Positions 1 to 6,719 of a stretch of 13,653 nucleotides of DNA are shown here, piece by piece. This DNA comes from an uncultured Clostridia bacterium (GTDB taxonomy: Bacteria; Bacillota; Clostridia; Oscillospirales; Ruminococcaceae), in the NCBI GenBank assembly GCA_945947715.1, contig CAMEYZ010000035.1, forward strand, positions 1 to 13,653, read 5' to 3'. Position numbers and translations under genes: made by a program. The notes below the pieces were generated by a model. It saw nothing but the letters and a program-made list of their open reading frames with translations. It had not been told where the DNA came from and searched no databases. Each line of letters begins with the position of its first letter. Within the stretch, counting starts at the first letter, position 1.

Positions 1-15
1 AGCCGCCGTTTTTTC

Positions 16-48
16 TGATATAATATCTATTCAGATTACATTATATCA
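16..48. repeat. Inverted repeat TGATATAAT / ATTATATCA over the leftward start site
   Basis: The two 9-base arms at 16-24 and 40-48 are exact reverse complements with a 15-nt spacer. The right arm contains the leftward -10 hexamer and the predicted start site falls in the spacer. It could be an operator. It could also be chance in AT-rich DNA, since each arm also spells a TATAAT hexamer. Confidence 0.45.
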
Positions 49-68
49 TAGTTTGTGTTTTTTGTCAA
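40..68 (-). promoter_or_regulatory. Leftward consensus promoter
   Basis: On the minus strand a perfect -35 TTGACA (63-68) and a perfect -10 TATAAT (40-45) are separated by exactly 17 nt, and TGA precedes the -10 hexamer, giving an extended -10. Transcription would start near position 33 and run out of the left edge, so the gene it serves lies outside the window. The -10 region is one arm of a 9-bp inverted repeat (16-24 and 40-48), so a regulator could bind across the start site; that is inferred. Confidence 0.7.
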
Positions 69-150
69 GCGGCGGATTAAATTGACATAATTTCGAGTTA
101 ATTTGAAATAATTCAGTAACAGTTAGTGTAAAATTTATTATTTAAATCAC

Positions 151-179
151 TTGATTCAAATTAGATGATATGATATAAT
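151..179 (+). promoter_or_regulatory. Promoter of the methyltransferase-acetyltransferase unit
   Basis: A -35 TTGATT (151-156) and a perfect -10 TATAAT (174-179) are separated by 17 nt. Transcription would begin near 186, leaving a leader of about 57 nt before the chosen start at 243. The inverted repeat at 186-199 lies exactly on the predicted start site. Confidence 0.75.
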
Positions 180-185
180 GAAATA

Positions 186-199
186 AGAGCGAGCGCTCT
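186..199. promoter_or_regulatory. Palindromic operator candidate at +1
   Basis: The sequence AGAGCGAGCGCTCT is a 6-bp perfect inverted repeat with a 2-nt spacer, in otherwise AT-rich surroundings. It starts about 7 nt after the -10 hexamer, a usual place for a repressor operator. Short GC-rich palindromes like this are typical of TetR/AcrR-type regulators. No regulator gene is visible in the window; one could lie to the left under the divergent promoter. Confidence 0.5.
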
Positions 200-242
200 G
201 CTGGGAATTTTAAAAGCATTTATGACGGGGGGAGGTATGACT

Positions 243-1028
243 ATGAATGAAGTAAATAAAACACTATATATCCCATTGTACGGAAAAGCACAGGTCAGCA
301 GGAAAAATATTATCCTGAATGACAAAAAAGCCGAGGAGATATGGGAAAAGGAGCAGTTTCCTCTAAAGGGCAAGGCTAAGTCAAAGTGGCTCTGCTATTA
401 TATGGCAATGAGAGCAAGAGTGTTCGACGACTGGACTAAACGGAAAATGCGGGAGGGTCCCGATTCGCTCATACTTCATATCGGCTGCGGAATGGACAGC
501 AGATTTCTGAGGGTCGGCAGAAGCGCGGCGCAGTGGTATGATATGGATTTTCCCTCTGTCATTGAGGAACGCGGAAAATATTATGACAGTGCTGATAATT
601 ATCACATGCTGTGCTGTGACGCGTCGGACAGCAAACAGCTGGATAAGCTCCCTGAGGGAGAAAATGCTGTGATAATACTTGAGGGCATAAGCATGTTTCT
701 TCAGAACCAGGAGATATCTGCCCTGTTTGACGCTTTTGACAGGAAATATAAAAGGGTATCTATACTCATGGACGTGTATACGACCTTTGCGGCAAAGGCT
801 TCAAAGTATAAGAATCCTGTCAACGATGTGGGCGTGACGACACTGTATGGGATAGACGCCCCGGAGTCCATACTTAGTAATAGTATAAGCTTTCTCCGGG
901 AGCATACCATGACGCCTGAAGAGCTGATAGATGAGCTTCCAAAGGGCGACAAGGGCTTTTTCAGGCTGATGTTCGCAGGTAAAGCGACCCGGAAGATATA
1001 TCGGCTTTATGAGTATGAGAAAAAATAG
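243..1028 (+). CDS. Class I SAM-dependent methyltransferase, LCM/PPM1 (COG3315-like) family
   Basis: The product is 261 aa and soluble. Residues 79-86 (HIGCGMDS) form the SAM-binding motif I typical of the leucine carboxyl methyltransferase superfamily (PF04072). WYDMDFP (98-104) supplies the acidic residues expected to bind the SAM ribose, and EGISMFL (147-153) fits the post-II/motif IV region. Family members O-methylate small molecules or carboxyl groups; the substrate here cannot be read from sequence. Upstream in-frame ATGs at 222 and 237 were rejected because the GGGGGGAGG ribosome-binding site at 227-235 sits 7 nt before the ATG at 243. A GNAT acetyltransferase gene follows after 21 nt, so the two are probably co-transcribed from the promoter at 151-179, perhaps under a repressor acting at 186-199. 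A small-molecule modification or detoxification role is inferred. Confidence 0.85.
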   Translation: MNEVNKTLYIPLYGKAQVSRKNIILNDKKAEEIWEKEQFPLKGKAKSKWLCYYMAMRARVFDDWTKRKMREGPDSLILHIGCGMDSRFLRVGRSAAQWYDMDFPSVIEERGKYYDSADNYHMLCCDASDSKQLDKLPEGENAVIILEGISMFLQNQEISALFDAFDRKYKRVSILMDVYTTFAAKASKYKNPVNDVGVTTLYGIDAPESILSNSISFLREHTMTPEELIDELPKGDKGFFRLMFAGKATRKIYRLYEYEKK

Positions 1029-1049
1029 TAAATTTTAAAGAGGTATTAT

Positions 1050-1586
1050 ATGGAAAATATCAGCTATTCAAAACTGACAATGGATAATTTTAATGAAAAC
1101 TCCCTGGACGGATTTATACGACATCAGGAGGTGAAGGAGTGCTGGCGGAAGGAAAACGGAGAGTGGATACTGCTGCCTATAGCATTTACCGAGGAATGGG
1201 ACAGTAATGCTCTCAAAGAAAAGGCTGCAGAAATCATAAGCTTTATCGGCGGAAAGGGCTTTGCATATGGTGCCTTTTCCGAGGACAGGTTAGTGGGCTT
1301 TCTGACCGTGTCTAGTAGCCTTTTCGGCAGTCAAAAGCAGTATGCCGAGCTTGTGCTGTTTCAGGTCTCCGAGCCGTTCAGAGCGCATGGCATAGGCAGA
1401 AGGCTTTTTGAGCTTGCCTGTGAGGAAGCACGCAGCATCGGCGCACAGAAGCTTTATATCTCAGCTCATTCCTCCAAGGAAAGTCAGGCGGCATATCGCA
1501 GGCTGGGCTGTGTTGAAGCGGAGGAGATCAACAGAGATATCGCCGAAAACGAGCCCTTTGATGTTCAGATGGAATATAAATTGTAA
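1050..1586 (+). CDS. GNAT family N-acetyltransferase
   Basis: The product is 178 aa. The acetyl-CoA-binding motif A of the GNAT fold (PF00583) is clear: a hydrophobic strand at about 100-106, then RAHGIG (111-116) matching Q/R-x-x-G-x-G/A, then an alpha helix to about residue 130. ESQAAYRRLGC (145-155) matches the usual A-x-x-[FY]-x-x-x-G-F motif B region. The first 60 residues are poorly conserved and probably set substrate choice. The start has AAAGAGG at 1037-1043, 6 nt upstream. It is the second and last gene of its unit, followed by the hairpin at 1598-1630. The acetylated substrate is unknown; pairing with a small-molecule methyltransferase suggests xenobiotic or antibiotic modification, but that is only context. 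Confidence 0.88.
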   Translation: MENISYSKLTMDNFNENSLDGFIRHQEVKECWRKENGEWILLPIAFTEEWDSNALKEKAAEIISFIGGKGFAYGAFSEDRLVGFLTVSSSLFGSQKQYAELVLFQVSEPFRAHGIGRRLFELACEEARSIGAQKLYISAHSSKESQAAYRRLGCVEAEEINRDIAENEPFDVQMEYKL

Positions 1587-1589
1587 TGC

Positions 1590-1630
1590 AATAAAATATG
1601 CCCCTCGCCGAAGCTAACGGCAAGGGGCAT
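1590..1630. terminator. Hairpin terminator between convergent units
   Basis: Arms 1598-1610 and 1618-1630 pair over 13 bp with one mismatch and a 7-nt loop. The T-rich tail is best on the minus strand (complement of 1590-1597), so it fits as the copA terminator. It may also stop the acetyltransferase transcript, although the plus-strand tail is A/T mixed rather than T-rich. Confidence 0.8.
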
Positions 1631-1638
1631 AATAATTA

Positions 1639-1851
1639 TCAGTTATCAATTGAAACAGCCTTGTAGCCCGCCTTTTCCACGGCGGAGCTGAGCGCTTCGT
1701 CAGAGACCTCAGCGGAAAGGTTGCATACCGCCGTTTTCTTTTCAAGGTCAACCTGCACCGAGGAAACTCCCTCCACTTCTTCAAGCGCCTTCTGAACATG
1801 AGCCACACAGTGCATGCACATCATGCCCTCAACATTTACAGTCTTTGTCAT
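1639..1851 (-). other. Possible nested CopZ-like copper chaperone start inside copA
   Basis: The last 70 codons of copA begin with an internal ATG at 1851 and encode a complete single HMA domain of CopZ size (MTKTVNVEGMMCMHC at its start). AAAGGA (1868-1863) lies 11 nt before this ATG, the same spacing seen for efp in this window. The preceding 25 residues look like an unstructured linker. Internal initiation could release a soluble chaperone from the same mRNA. Alternatively the site is a relic of a gene fusion. This is inference from the start-site signals. Confidence 0.3.
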
Positions 1852-4191
1852 TTTAACATCTATCCTTTCCTGCGGTTTATCCGCATTATTGATATAGGCA
1901 TATTCGTCCCTGAAGCGTCTAAGCCGAAGTGCGTTCGACACCACGCATACCGAGCTCAGGCTCATAGCCGCTGAGCCTATCATGGGACTTAAAGATATTC
2001 CGAAGGCGGGGTATAGTGCTCCCGCCGCCAGCGGTATCCCAAGAACATTGTAGAAAAATGCCCAGAACAGGTTCATTCTGATATTGCGCATTACCGAGCG
2101 GCTAAGTGATATCGCCGCTGCTGCGTCGCAGAGGGAATCATGCATGAGGACTATATCCGCCGAATCCACGGCGATATCAGTTCCCGAGCCCACTGCGATA
2201 CCTATATCTGCGCGGGTCAGTGCAGGTGCGTCATTTATTCCGTCTCCTACCATGATGACCTTTTTCCCTTCATCTCTGAGCCTTCTGATACATTCCTCCT
2301 TATTTTCGGGAAGAACGTCGGATATCACTTCTGAGATACCCGCCTTTTTGGCAATAGCATTTGCTGTGATTCGGTTGTCGCCCGTCAGCATTATCACGGA
2401 CAATCCTAGCTCTTTGAAGCGGCTCACAGCGCGTTTGCTGTCGGTGCGTATGCTGTCCGCCGCTGAGATGATACCCGCCGCTTTTCCGTCACGGGCGAAT
2501 ATCAGCGGAGTTTTTCCCTCCGAGGACAGTCTTTTGATAGTATCATATATTTCGGCATTATTTGGGGAAATAATGCCCTTTTCCTCCATAAATGCGGCAT
2601 TTCCTGCAATATATCCATGACCGTTCACCTCTGCGGAAACTCCCCGTCCTGAGTGAGCGGAGAAATTATCCGCCTTCGGGATATCAAGCCCACGCTCCTG
2701 TGCGAAGCTTACCACCGCTTCGCCGAGAGGGTGCTCGCTGCCGTATTCCACGGCCGCTGCTTCGGTCAGGAATATTTCCTCGGAAATGTCTCCGAAAAGG
2801 ATAACGTCCTCCACGGCAGGGGTGCCAGTGGTAACAGTTCCCGTTTTGTCAAGGACGATAACGTCCGCATTGTGAAGATTTTCCAGAGCCTCTGCCGATT
2901 TGATGAGTATGCCCAGCTGCGCAGCCTTTCCTGTGCCAACAGTGACTGCTACCGGAGTGGCAAGCCCCAGTGCACAGGGGCAGGATATCACCAGCACCGC
3001 AACAGCACAGGACAGAGCAAATTCAAATCCCATGCCCGCTATGAGCCATATTATGAACGTGACAAGTGCAATGCCGATTACTGTCGGAACAAACACTGCG
3101 CTGACCTTGTCTGCGATGCGGGCAATGGGAGCCTTTGTGTCAGCGGCATTGTCCACCAGTCGTATCATCTGCGCAAGAGCAGTGTTATCGCCCACCTTTT
3201 CCGCCTCCATTTTAAAGGAGCCGTTTTTGTTGACTGATGCGGTAATGACATTATCACCCGAAGACTTTTCAACGGGGATACTTTCTCCGGTTACGGCGGA
3301 TTCGTCCACGCTGCCATGTCCGTCGATGAGCTTACCGTCGGCTGGGATAGTGTCTCCCGGACGGACAACGATGATATCTCCCACCACAAGCTTTTCCGAG
3401 GGGATAGTCATCTCCTCGCCGTTTCGGATAACTCTTGCGGTCTTGGGGGCAAGCTCCGCAAGCTTTCCGAGAGCGTCGGAGGTCTTGGATGTGGAGCGGG
3501 CCTCCATGTATTTTCCCGCAGTGACGAGGGTGAGTATCATGGCGGCGGATTCAAAGTACAGCTGGTGCGTGTAGCTGTGAACGCTGTCCATGTCCATGTG
3601 TCCCTGACCGTAGATTATGCGGTACAGTGAATAAAGCCCGTAGATAAGCGACGCGGAGGAGCCTATCGCCACCAGCGAATCCATGTTGGGGACCTTTCTG
3701 AAAAGCGCCTTGAAGCCCGAAATGAAGAATTTCCGGTTGACAAATATTATCGGCACTGCAAGGATAAGCTGCGTAAGAGCGGAAACTCCCGCATTTTCCA
3801 TGCCCGTAAATATGGACGGCACGGGCAGTCCCAGCATTTCTCCCATGGCGATGTACATCAGCGGCACAAGGAGTATTATCGAAAATATCATGCGGAATTT
3901 AAGAGCCTTTTCCTTTTCCGCCTGGCGCTTGGTGCGCTCCTTCCAGCGGGAGCGGTATCCGCTTTCGGAGATGCTTTCCGCAGACTGCACCTCTGCTGTG
4001 TAGCCGATAGCATTCACTGCAGAGCATATCCTCTGCACATCGGCGGGAGAGTCAAAGTCCACCGTCATAGCTCCCGACAGCAGATTGACGTTGCAGGATT
4101 TCACACCCTCCAGCTTTGACACAGCCTTAGTGACGTTAGCCTGGCATGCGGCGCAGGACATTCCCGTCACGGTAAATTTTTCGGTTGTCAA
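1639..4191 (-). CDS. copA: Copper-exporting P1B-type ATPase with N- and C-terminal HMA domains
   Basis: This membrane pump exports Cu(I) using ATP. Counting from the TTG start (850 aa): N-terminal metal-binding domain with GMSCAAC at 10-16; membrane helices from about residue 100; actuator-domain TGES at 301-304; the Cu(I)-site CPC at 404-406 in the sixth helix; phosphorylated Asp448 in DKTGT; the P1B-type HP dipeptide at 487-488; hinge GDGINDAP at 649-656; and the YN (714-715) and M-x-x-S-S (743-747) helix motifs specific to Cu(I) pumps. A second HMA domain with GMMCMHC (789-795) ends the protein. A GTG at 4200 is in frame, but AGGTGA (4202-4197) sits 5 nt before the TTG at 4191, so TTG is preferred. 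The reading frame overlaps the csoR stop, implying coupled translation. The CsoR operators ahead of csoR make it copper-inducible by inference. Confidence 0.96.
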   Translation of the reverse strand: MTTEKFTVTGMSCAACQANVTKAVSKLEGVKSCNVNLLSGAMTVDFDSPADVQRICSAVNAIGYTAEVQSAESISESGYRSRWKERTKRQAEKEKALKFRMIFSIILLVPLMYIAMGEMLGLPVPSIFTGMENAGVSALTQLILAVPIIFVNRKFFISGFKALFRKVPNMDSLVAIGSSASLIYGLYSLYRIIYGQGHMDMDSVHSYTHQLYFESAAMILTLVTAGKYMEARSTSKTSDALGKLAELAPKTARVIRNGEEMTIPSEKLVVGDIIVVRPGDTIPADGKLIDGHGSVDESAVTGESIPVEKSSGDNVITASVNKNGSFKMEAEKVGDNTALAQMIRLVDNAADTKAPIARIADKVSAVFVPTVIGIALVTFIIWLIAGMGFEFALSCAVAVLVISCPCALGLATPVAVTVGTGKAAQLGILIKSAEALENLHNADVIVLDKTGTVTTGTPAVEDVILFGDISEEIFLTEAAAVEYGSEHPLGEAVVSFAQERGLDIPKADNFSAHSGRGVSAEVNGHGYIAGNAAFMEEKGIISPNNAEIYDTIKRLSSEGKTPLIFARDGKAAGIISAADSIRTDSKRAVSRFKELGLSVIMLTGDNRITANAIAKKAGISEVISDVLPENKEECIRRLRDEGKKVIMVGDGINDAPALTRADIGIAVGSGTDIAVDSADIVLMHDSLCDAAAAISLSRSVMRNIRMNLFWAFFYNVLGIPLAAGALYPAFGISLSPMIGSAAMSLSSVCVVSNALRLRRFRDEYAYINNADKPQERIDVKMTKTVNVEGMMCMHCVAHVQKALEEVEGVSSVQVDLEKKTAVCNLSAEVSDEALSSAVEKAGYKAVSIDN

Positions 4192-4196
4192 ATATA

Positions 4197-4526
4197 TCAC
4201 CTCAACTTTTTGATAAGTTCAACCGTTTCGTCTATTATTTCTCTGTTGCCCTTTTCGAGCTCATCAGCGACGCAGGTCTCCATGTGGTCCTGCAGGATAA
4301 CATATCCGAAGGAGCGCAGTGCACTTTCCAGAGCGGCTATCTGTATCAGGATATCGCCGCAGTAGCGGTTCTCGTCCAGCATTTTCGATATGCCGTTCAA
4401 TTGTCCGCTCATTCGGTTTATGCGGTTTTTCAGGGAGCGGAGCATTTCCTCGTCTCGGGGAGTGGCCTTTTTATGGCAGCAGGGACAGACCTGCCCGGTG
4501 TTTTCAACGGTATTATTCTCATTCAT
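4197..4526 (-). CDS. csoR: CsoR family copper-sensing transcriptional repressor
   Basis: The product is 109 aa of the DUF156/CsoR family (PF02583), an all-helical repressor that leaves DNA when Cu(I) binds. The copper-ligand triad Cys-His-Cys is intact: C56, H81 and C85, with the 25- and 4-residue spacing known for CsoR. This favours copper over the nickel- or persulfide-sensing relatives. The N terminus carries an extra Cys/His cluster, CPCCH at 14-18, absent from the shorter Mycobacterium form; it may bind metal. It is the first gene of the csoR-copA operon, and its stop codon overlaps the in-frame GTG of copA. A GGGGG stretch at 4543-4539 is the only ribosome-binding candidate, 12 nt upstream and inside an operator copy, so translation may be modest. 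Two operator palindromes upstream imply autoregulation. Confidence 0.94.
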   Translation of the reverse strand: MNENNTVENTGQVCPCCHKKATPRDEEMLRSLKNRINRMSGQLNGISKMLDENRYCGDILIQIAALESALRSFGYVILQDHMETCVADELEKGNREIIDETVELIKKLR

Positions 4527-4535
4527 TGCAGCAAT

Positions 4536-4552
4536 ATACCCCCTAATGGTAT
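4536..4552. promoter_or_regulatory. CsoR operator 2, in the csoR leader
   Basis: ATACCCCCTAATGGTAT has the same 17-bp length and the same ATACC...GGTAT ends as operator 1, and its centre lies 33 bp away, about three helical turns. It falls just after the predicted start site, in the untranslated leader of csoR. The right half-site is weaker, with two G instead of four. Confidence 0.55.
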
Positions 4553-4563
4553 TTTATATAGCT

Positions 4564-4593
4564 ATTATATACCCTTGTGGGGTATGTTTTCAA
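4564..4593 (-). promoter_or_regulatory. csoR-copA promoter
   Basis: On the minus strand, -35 TTGAAA (4593-4588) and -10 TATAAT (4569-4564) are 18 nt apart. The spacer is occupied by a CsoR-type palindrome. The start site would be near 4557. Confidence 0.75.
4569..4585. promoter_or_regulatory. CsoR operator 1, in the promoter spacer
   Basis: ATACCC and GGGTAT arms are separated by 5 nt (ATACCCTTGTGGGGTAT). This G/C-tract pseudopalindrome is the known style of CsoR operators in Firmicutes. It lies between the -35 and -10 hexamers, where bound CsoR would block RNA polymerase. Confidence 0.72.
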
Positions 4594-4636
4594 CGAATTT
4601 TCGGTAAAAAAATTGTTACAGATATGATAACGGGTA

Positions 4637-4665
4637 TTGCAATTTTGATATCTATGTGTTATAAT
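4637..4665 (+). promoter_or_regulatory. Promoter of the SprA-like gene
   Basis: -35 TTGCAA (4637-4642) and extended -10 TGTTATAAT (4657-4665) are separated by 17 nt. The start site would be near 4672. An ATG at 4664 overlaps the -10 hexamer and so cannot be the translation start; the start at 4712 fits. Confidence 0.78.
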
Positions 4666-4711
4666 GATAGTATGGCAGGATATACGGAATTTATTGCAAG
4701 GGAGTGATATT

Positions 4712-5296
4712 ATGGGAGGAATCGAAGGCGTAGGCATTGGCGGCTTTTCGGGAGTGTCCGCAGGGGGATATTCGGACGCAAAGGATACCAAGTCCGGCAT
4801 AAGGCAGAAGATATCAAGCCTTGAATCCAAGCTGAATGAAGCCGAGATGAAGCAGAAGTCAACGGGGAAAAGCCTTTCCTCCGAGATACAGTCGCTGGAG
4901 AAGCGGATAGATAATCTTAAAAAGCGGCTGGATAAGCTTGAAGCCCCCGACGACGGTGAATGTCAGACCTGCAAGAACCGCAAGTATCAGGACGGTTCAG
5001 ATGACCCGGGAGTTTCCTTCAAATCTGCTTCGCATATCGACCCCGATACAGCTTCGTCAGTGGTCAGAGGTCACGAAATGGAGCACGTTTACCGCAATCA
5101 GGCAAAGGCTGAGCGTGAAGGACGAGAAGTGGTCTCTCAGACGGTCACATTACATACCGGCATCTGTCCCGAGTGCGGAAGGTCCTATGTTTCGGGCGGA
5201 GAAACACGTACCGTTACCAGAGCTAAGCTTTCTGATGTGTACAATGTTGGCATCGAGGACAAGTCCGAGGGGAAGATATTCGATTCGGTGGCGTGA
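4712..5296 (+). CDS. SprA-like putative zinc metalloprotease (CJM1_0395-type)
   Basis: The product is 194 aa. Residues 1-20 are Gly-rich (an MGGIEGVGIGG start) without a signal peptide. Residues 27-78 are charged heptads predicted to form a coiled coil. The conserved C-terminal half has CQTC at 84-87, HEMEH at 121-125 (matching the gluzincin HExxH zinc-protease signature) and CPEC at 152-155, so one site could be catalytic zinc and the four cysteines a structural zinc site. I recognise the pattern as the SprA-related family (PF12118), whose function is not established. The start has AAGGGAG at 4698-4704, 7 nt upstream. It stands alone: its own promoter, a terminator right after, divergent from csoR. 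No copper operator is seen at its promoter. Protease activity is inferred from the motif. Confidence 0.78.
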   Translation: MGGIEGVGIGGFSGVSAGGYSDAKDTKSGIRQKISSLESKLNEAEMKQKSTGKSLSSEIQSLEKRIDNLKKRLDKLEAPDDGECQTCKNRKYQDGSDDPGVSFKSASHIDPDTASSVVRGHEMEHVYRNQAKAEREGREVVSQTVTLHTGICPECGRSYVSGGETRTVTRAKLSDVYNVGIEDKSEGKIFDSVA

Positions 5297-5315
5297 CATA
5301 TATATGATAATTATT

Positions 5316-5354
5316 TGCGGCTTTTCTGCTTTCGGTAAAAGCCGCATTTTATTT
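5316..5354 (+). terminator. Intrinsic terminator of the SprA-like gene
   Basis: A perfect 10-bp stem (5316-5325 with 5337-5346) closes an 11-nt loop and is followed by TTTTATTT. Confidence 0.88.
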
Positions 5355-5378
5355 CCAAAATTTTTTCTTAAAAACCTG

Positions 5379-5407
5379 TTCCATTTTACGGACATATATG
5401 TTATAAT
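5379..5407 (+). promoter_or_regulatory. Likely ahcY promoter (extended -10)
   Basis: An extended -10, TGTTATAAT (5399-5407), is clear. The -35 at 17-nt spacing (TTCCAT, 5379-5384) is poor. The start site would be near 5414, giving a leader of about 33 nt, too short for an S-adenosylhomocysteine riboswitch. Confidence 0.6.
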
Positions 5408-5446
5408 AGAATTTACAGGGAACATAAACTGAAAGGAATGAATAAA

Positions 5447-6694
5447 ATGTCAAGTGAAATAAGAGATGCTGCCCTTTGGGAGAGCGGTAAGATCAAGATC
5501 GACTGGGTACGGGCAAATATGCCCCTCCTTAATTCAATAGAGGAGGACTTCAAGCGTGATCTTCCTTTTAAGGGCCTTAAGGTCGCACTGTCTGTACATC
5601 TTGAGGCAAAGACTGCGTACCTTTGCAAGGTGCTGGCGGCAGGAGGCGCGGAAATGTATGTTACCGGCTCCAATCCTCTTTCCACTCAGGACGACGTTGC
5701 AGCGGCTCTCGTACATGATGGGCTTAATGTTTATGCATGGTATGATGCTTCTCCCGAGGAGTATCACCGCCATATCTCAAAGGTCATCGAGGCAGGACCG
5801 AACATCATCATCGACGACGGTGGAGACCTGGTGAACCTCATACATAACGAATACCCCGAAAAGATAAAGGACGTTATCGGCGGCTGTGAGGAAACTACTA
5901 CGGGCATAATCCGACTTATTGCCATGAACAGGGAGGGCAAGCTGAAATTCCCAATGGTGCTGGTGAACAACGCAGACTGCAAGCATCTTTTCGATAACCG
6001 CTACGGAACAGGACAGTCTGTCTGGGACGGAATCAACCGCACTACTAACCTTATCGTTGCGGGAAAGAATGTGGTCGTTGCAGGCTATGGCTGGTGCGGA
6101 AAGGGCGTTGCTATGAGAGCAAAGGGCCTGGGAGCGTCGGTCATCGTGACTGAGGTGGACCCCATTAAGGCTATGGAGGCTGTAATGGACGGTTTTAAGG
6201 TCATGAAAATGGAGGAGGCTGCTAAAATAGGCGACTTCTTTATCACCGTCACTGGCTGCAAGGGAGTTATCACAGAAAGGTCCTTCAATGTGATGAAGGA
6301 CGGGGCTATCTGCTGCAATGCGGGACATTTCGACTGCGAGGTGGATGTTGCCCGTCTTAAGGAAATGGCAGTGGAGTGCAAGGTGGCACGTCACAATATC
6401 CAGGGCTATGTTATGCCGGACGGTAGACAGATAAATGTTATCGCTGAGGGAAGACTCGTAAATCTTGCCGCAGGAGACGGACACCCCGCCGAGATAATGG
6501 ACATGAGCTTTGCTATTCAGGCGCTTTCTGCACTCTATCTTGCGCAGAACAGGGGAAAGCTTGATTCTATGATAATCGACGTGCCCAAGTCAATCGACAG
6601 GGAGGTCGCAGAGCGCAAAATACGCTTCTGGGGACTGGAGATAGATAAGCTCACCGAGGAACAGGAAAAGTATCTCAACAGCTGGAACTGCTGA
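5447..6694 (+). CDS. ahcY: S-adenosylhomocysteinase
   Basis: This cytoplasmic NAD-dependent enzyme hydrolyses S-adenosylhomocysteine, the product of SAM methylations, to adenosine and homocysteine. The product is 415 aa, matching the shorter form that lacks the ~40-residue insert of the longer proteobacterial type. The NAD-binding GYGWCG is at 213-218, EETTTG at 149-154, the catalytic Lys/Asp segment KHLFDNRYG starts at 179, and LVNLAAGDGHP lies at 338-347. The C terminus ends in KYLNSWNC rather than the usual Tyr-Arg-Tyr of the long form. The in-frame ATG at 5438 directly abuts the AAAGGA site (5432-5437), so the ATG at 5447 is chosen. The carboxypeptidase gene follows after 25 nt. SAH recycling would support methyltransferases generally, including the one at 243-1028. 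Confidence 0.96.
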   Translation: MSSEIRDAALWESGKIKIDWVRANMPLLNSIEEDFKRDLPFKGLKVALSVHLEAKTAYLCKVLAAGGAEMYVTGSNPLSTQDDVAAALVHDGLNVYAWYDASPEEYHRHISKVIEAGPNIIIDDGGDLVNLIHNEYPEKIKDVIGGCEETTTGIIRLIAMNREGKLKFPMVLVNNADCKHLFDNRYGTGQSVWDGINRTTNLIVAGKNVVVAGYGWCGKGVAMRAKGLGASVIVTEVDPIKAMEAVMDGFKVMKMEEAAKIGDFFITVTGCKGVITERSFNVMKDGAICCNAGHFDCEVDVARLKEMAVECKVARHNIQGYVMPDGRQINVIAEGRLVNLAAGDGHPAEIMDMSFAIQALSALYLAQNRGKLDSMIIDVPKSIDREVAERKIRFWGLEIDKLTEEQEKYLNSWNC

Positions 6695-6719
6695 CGGTAT
6701 ATTTTATCGGGGAGGTATA

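Noticed and set aside
1..75. Possible terminator arms CCGCCG (3-8) and CGGCGG (70-75), or a terminator 3' half at 1-14
   Set aside because: The in-window arms are 61 nt apart with a promoter between them; a terminator whose first arm lies left of the window cannot be judged.
2084..3630. Several long plus-strand open frames (up to 224 codons) opposite copA
   Set aside because: They are shadows of the GC-rich third-position codons of copA; the opposite strand encodes a fully conserved P-type ATPase, and these frames have no recognisable domains.
4664..4711. Upstream in-frame start for the SprA-like gene at 4664
   Set aside because: That ATG overlaps the -10 hexamer (4660-4665) and lies before the expected start of transcription; the ATG at 4712 has AAGGGAG 7 nt upstream.
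5408..5446. S-adenosylhomocysteine riboswitch ahead of ahcY
   Set aside because: The leader after the predicted start is only about 33 nt and shows no SAH aptamer features.
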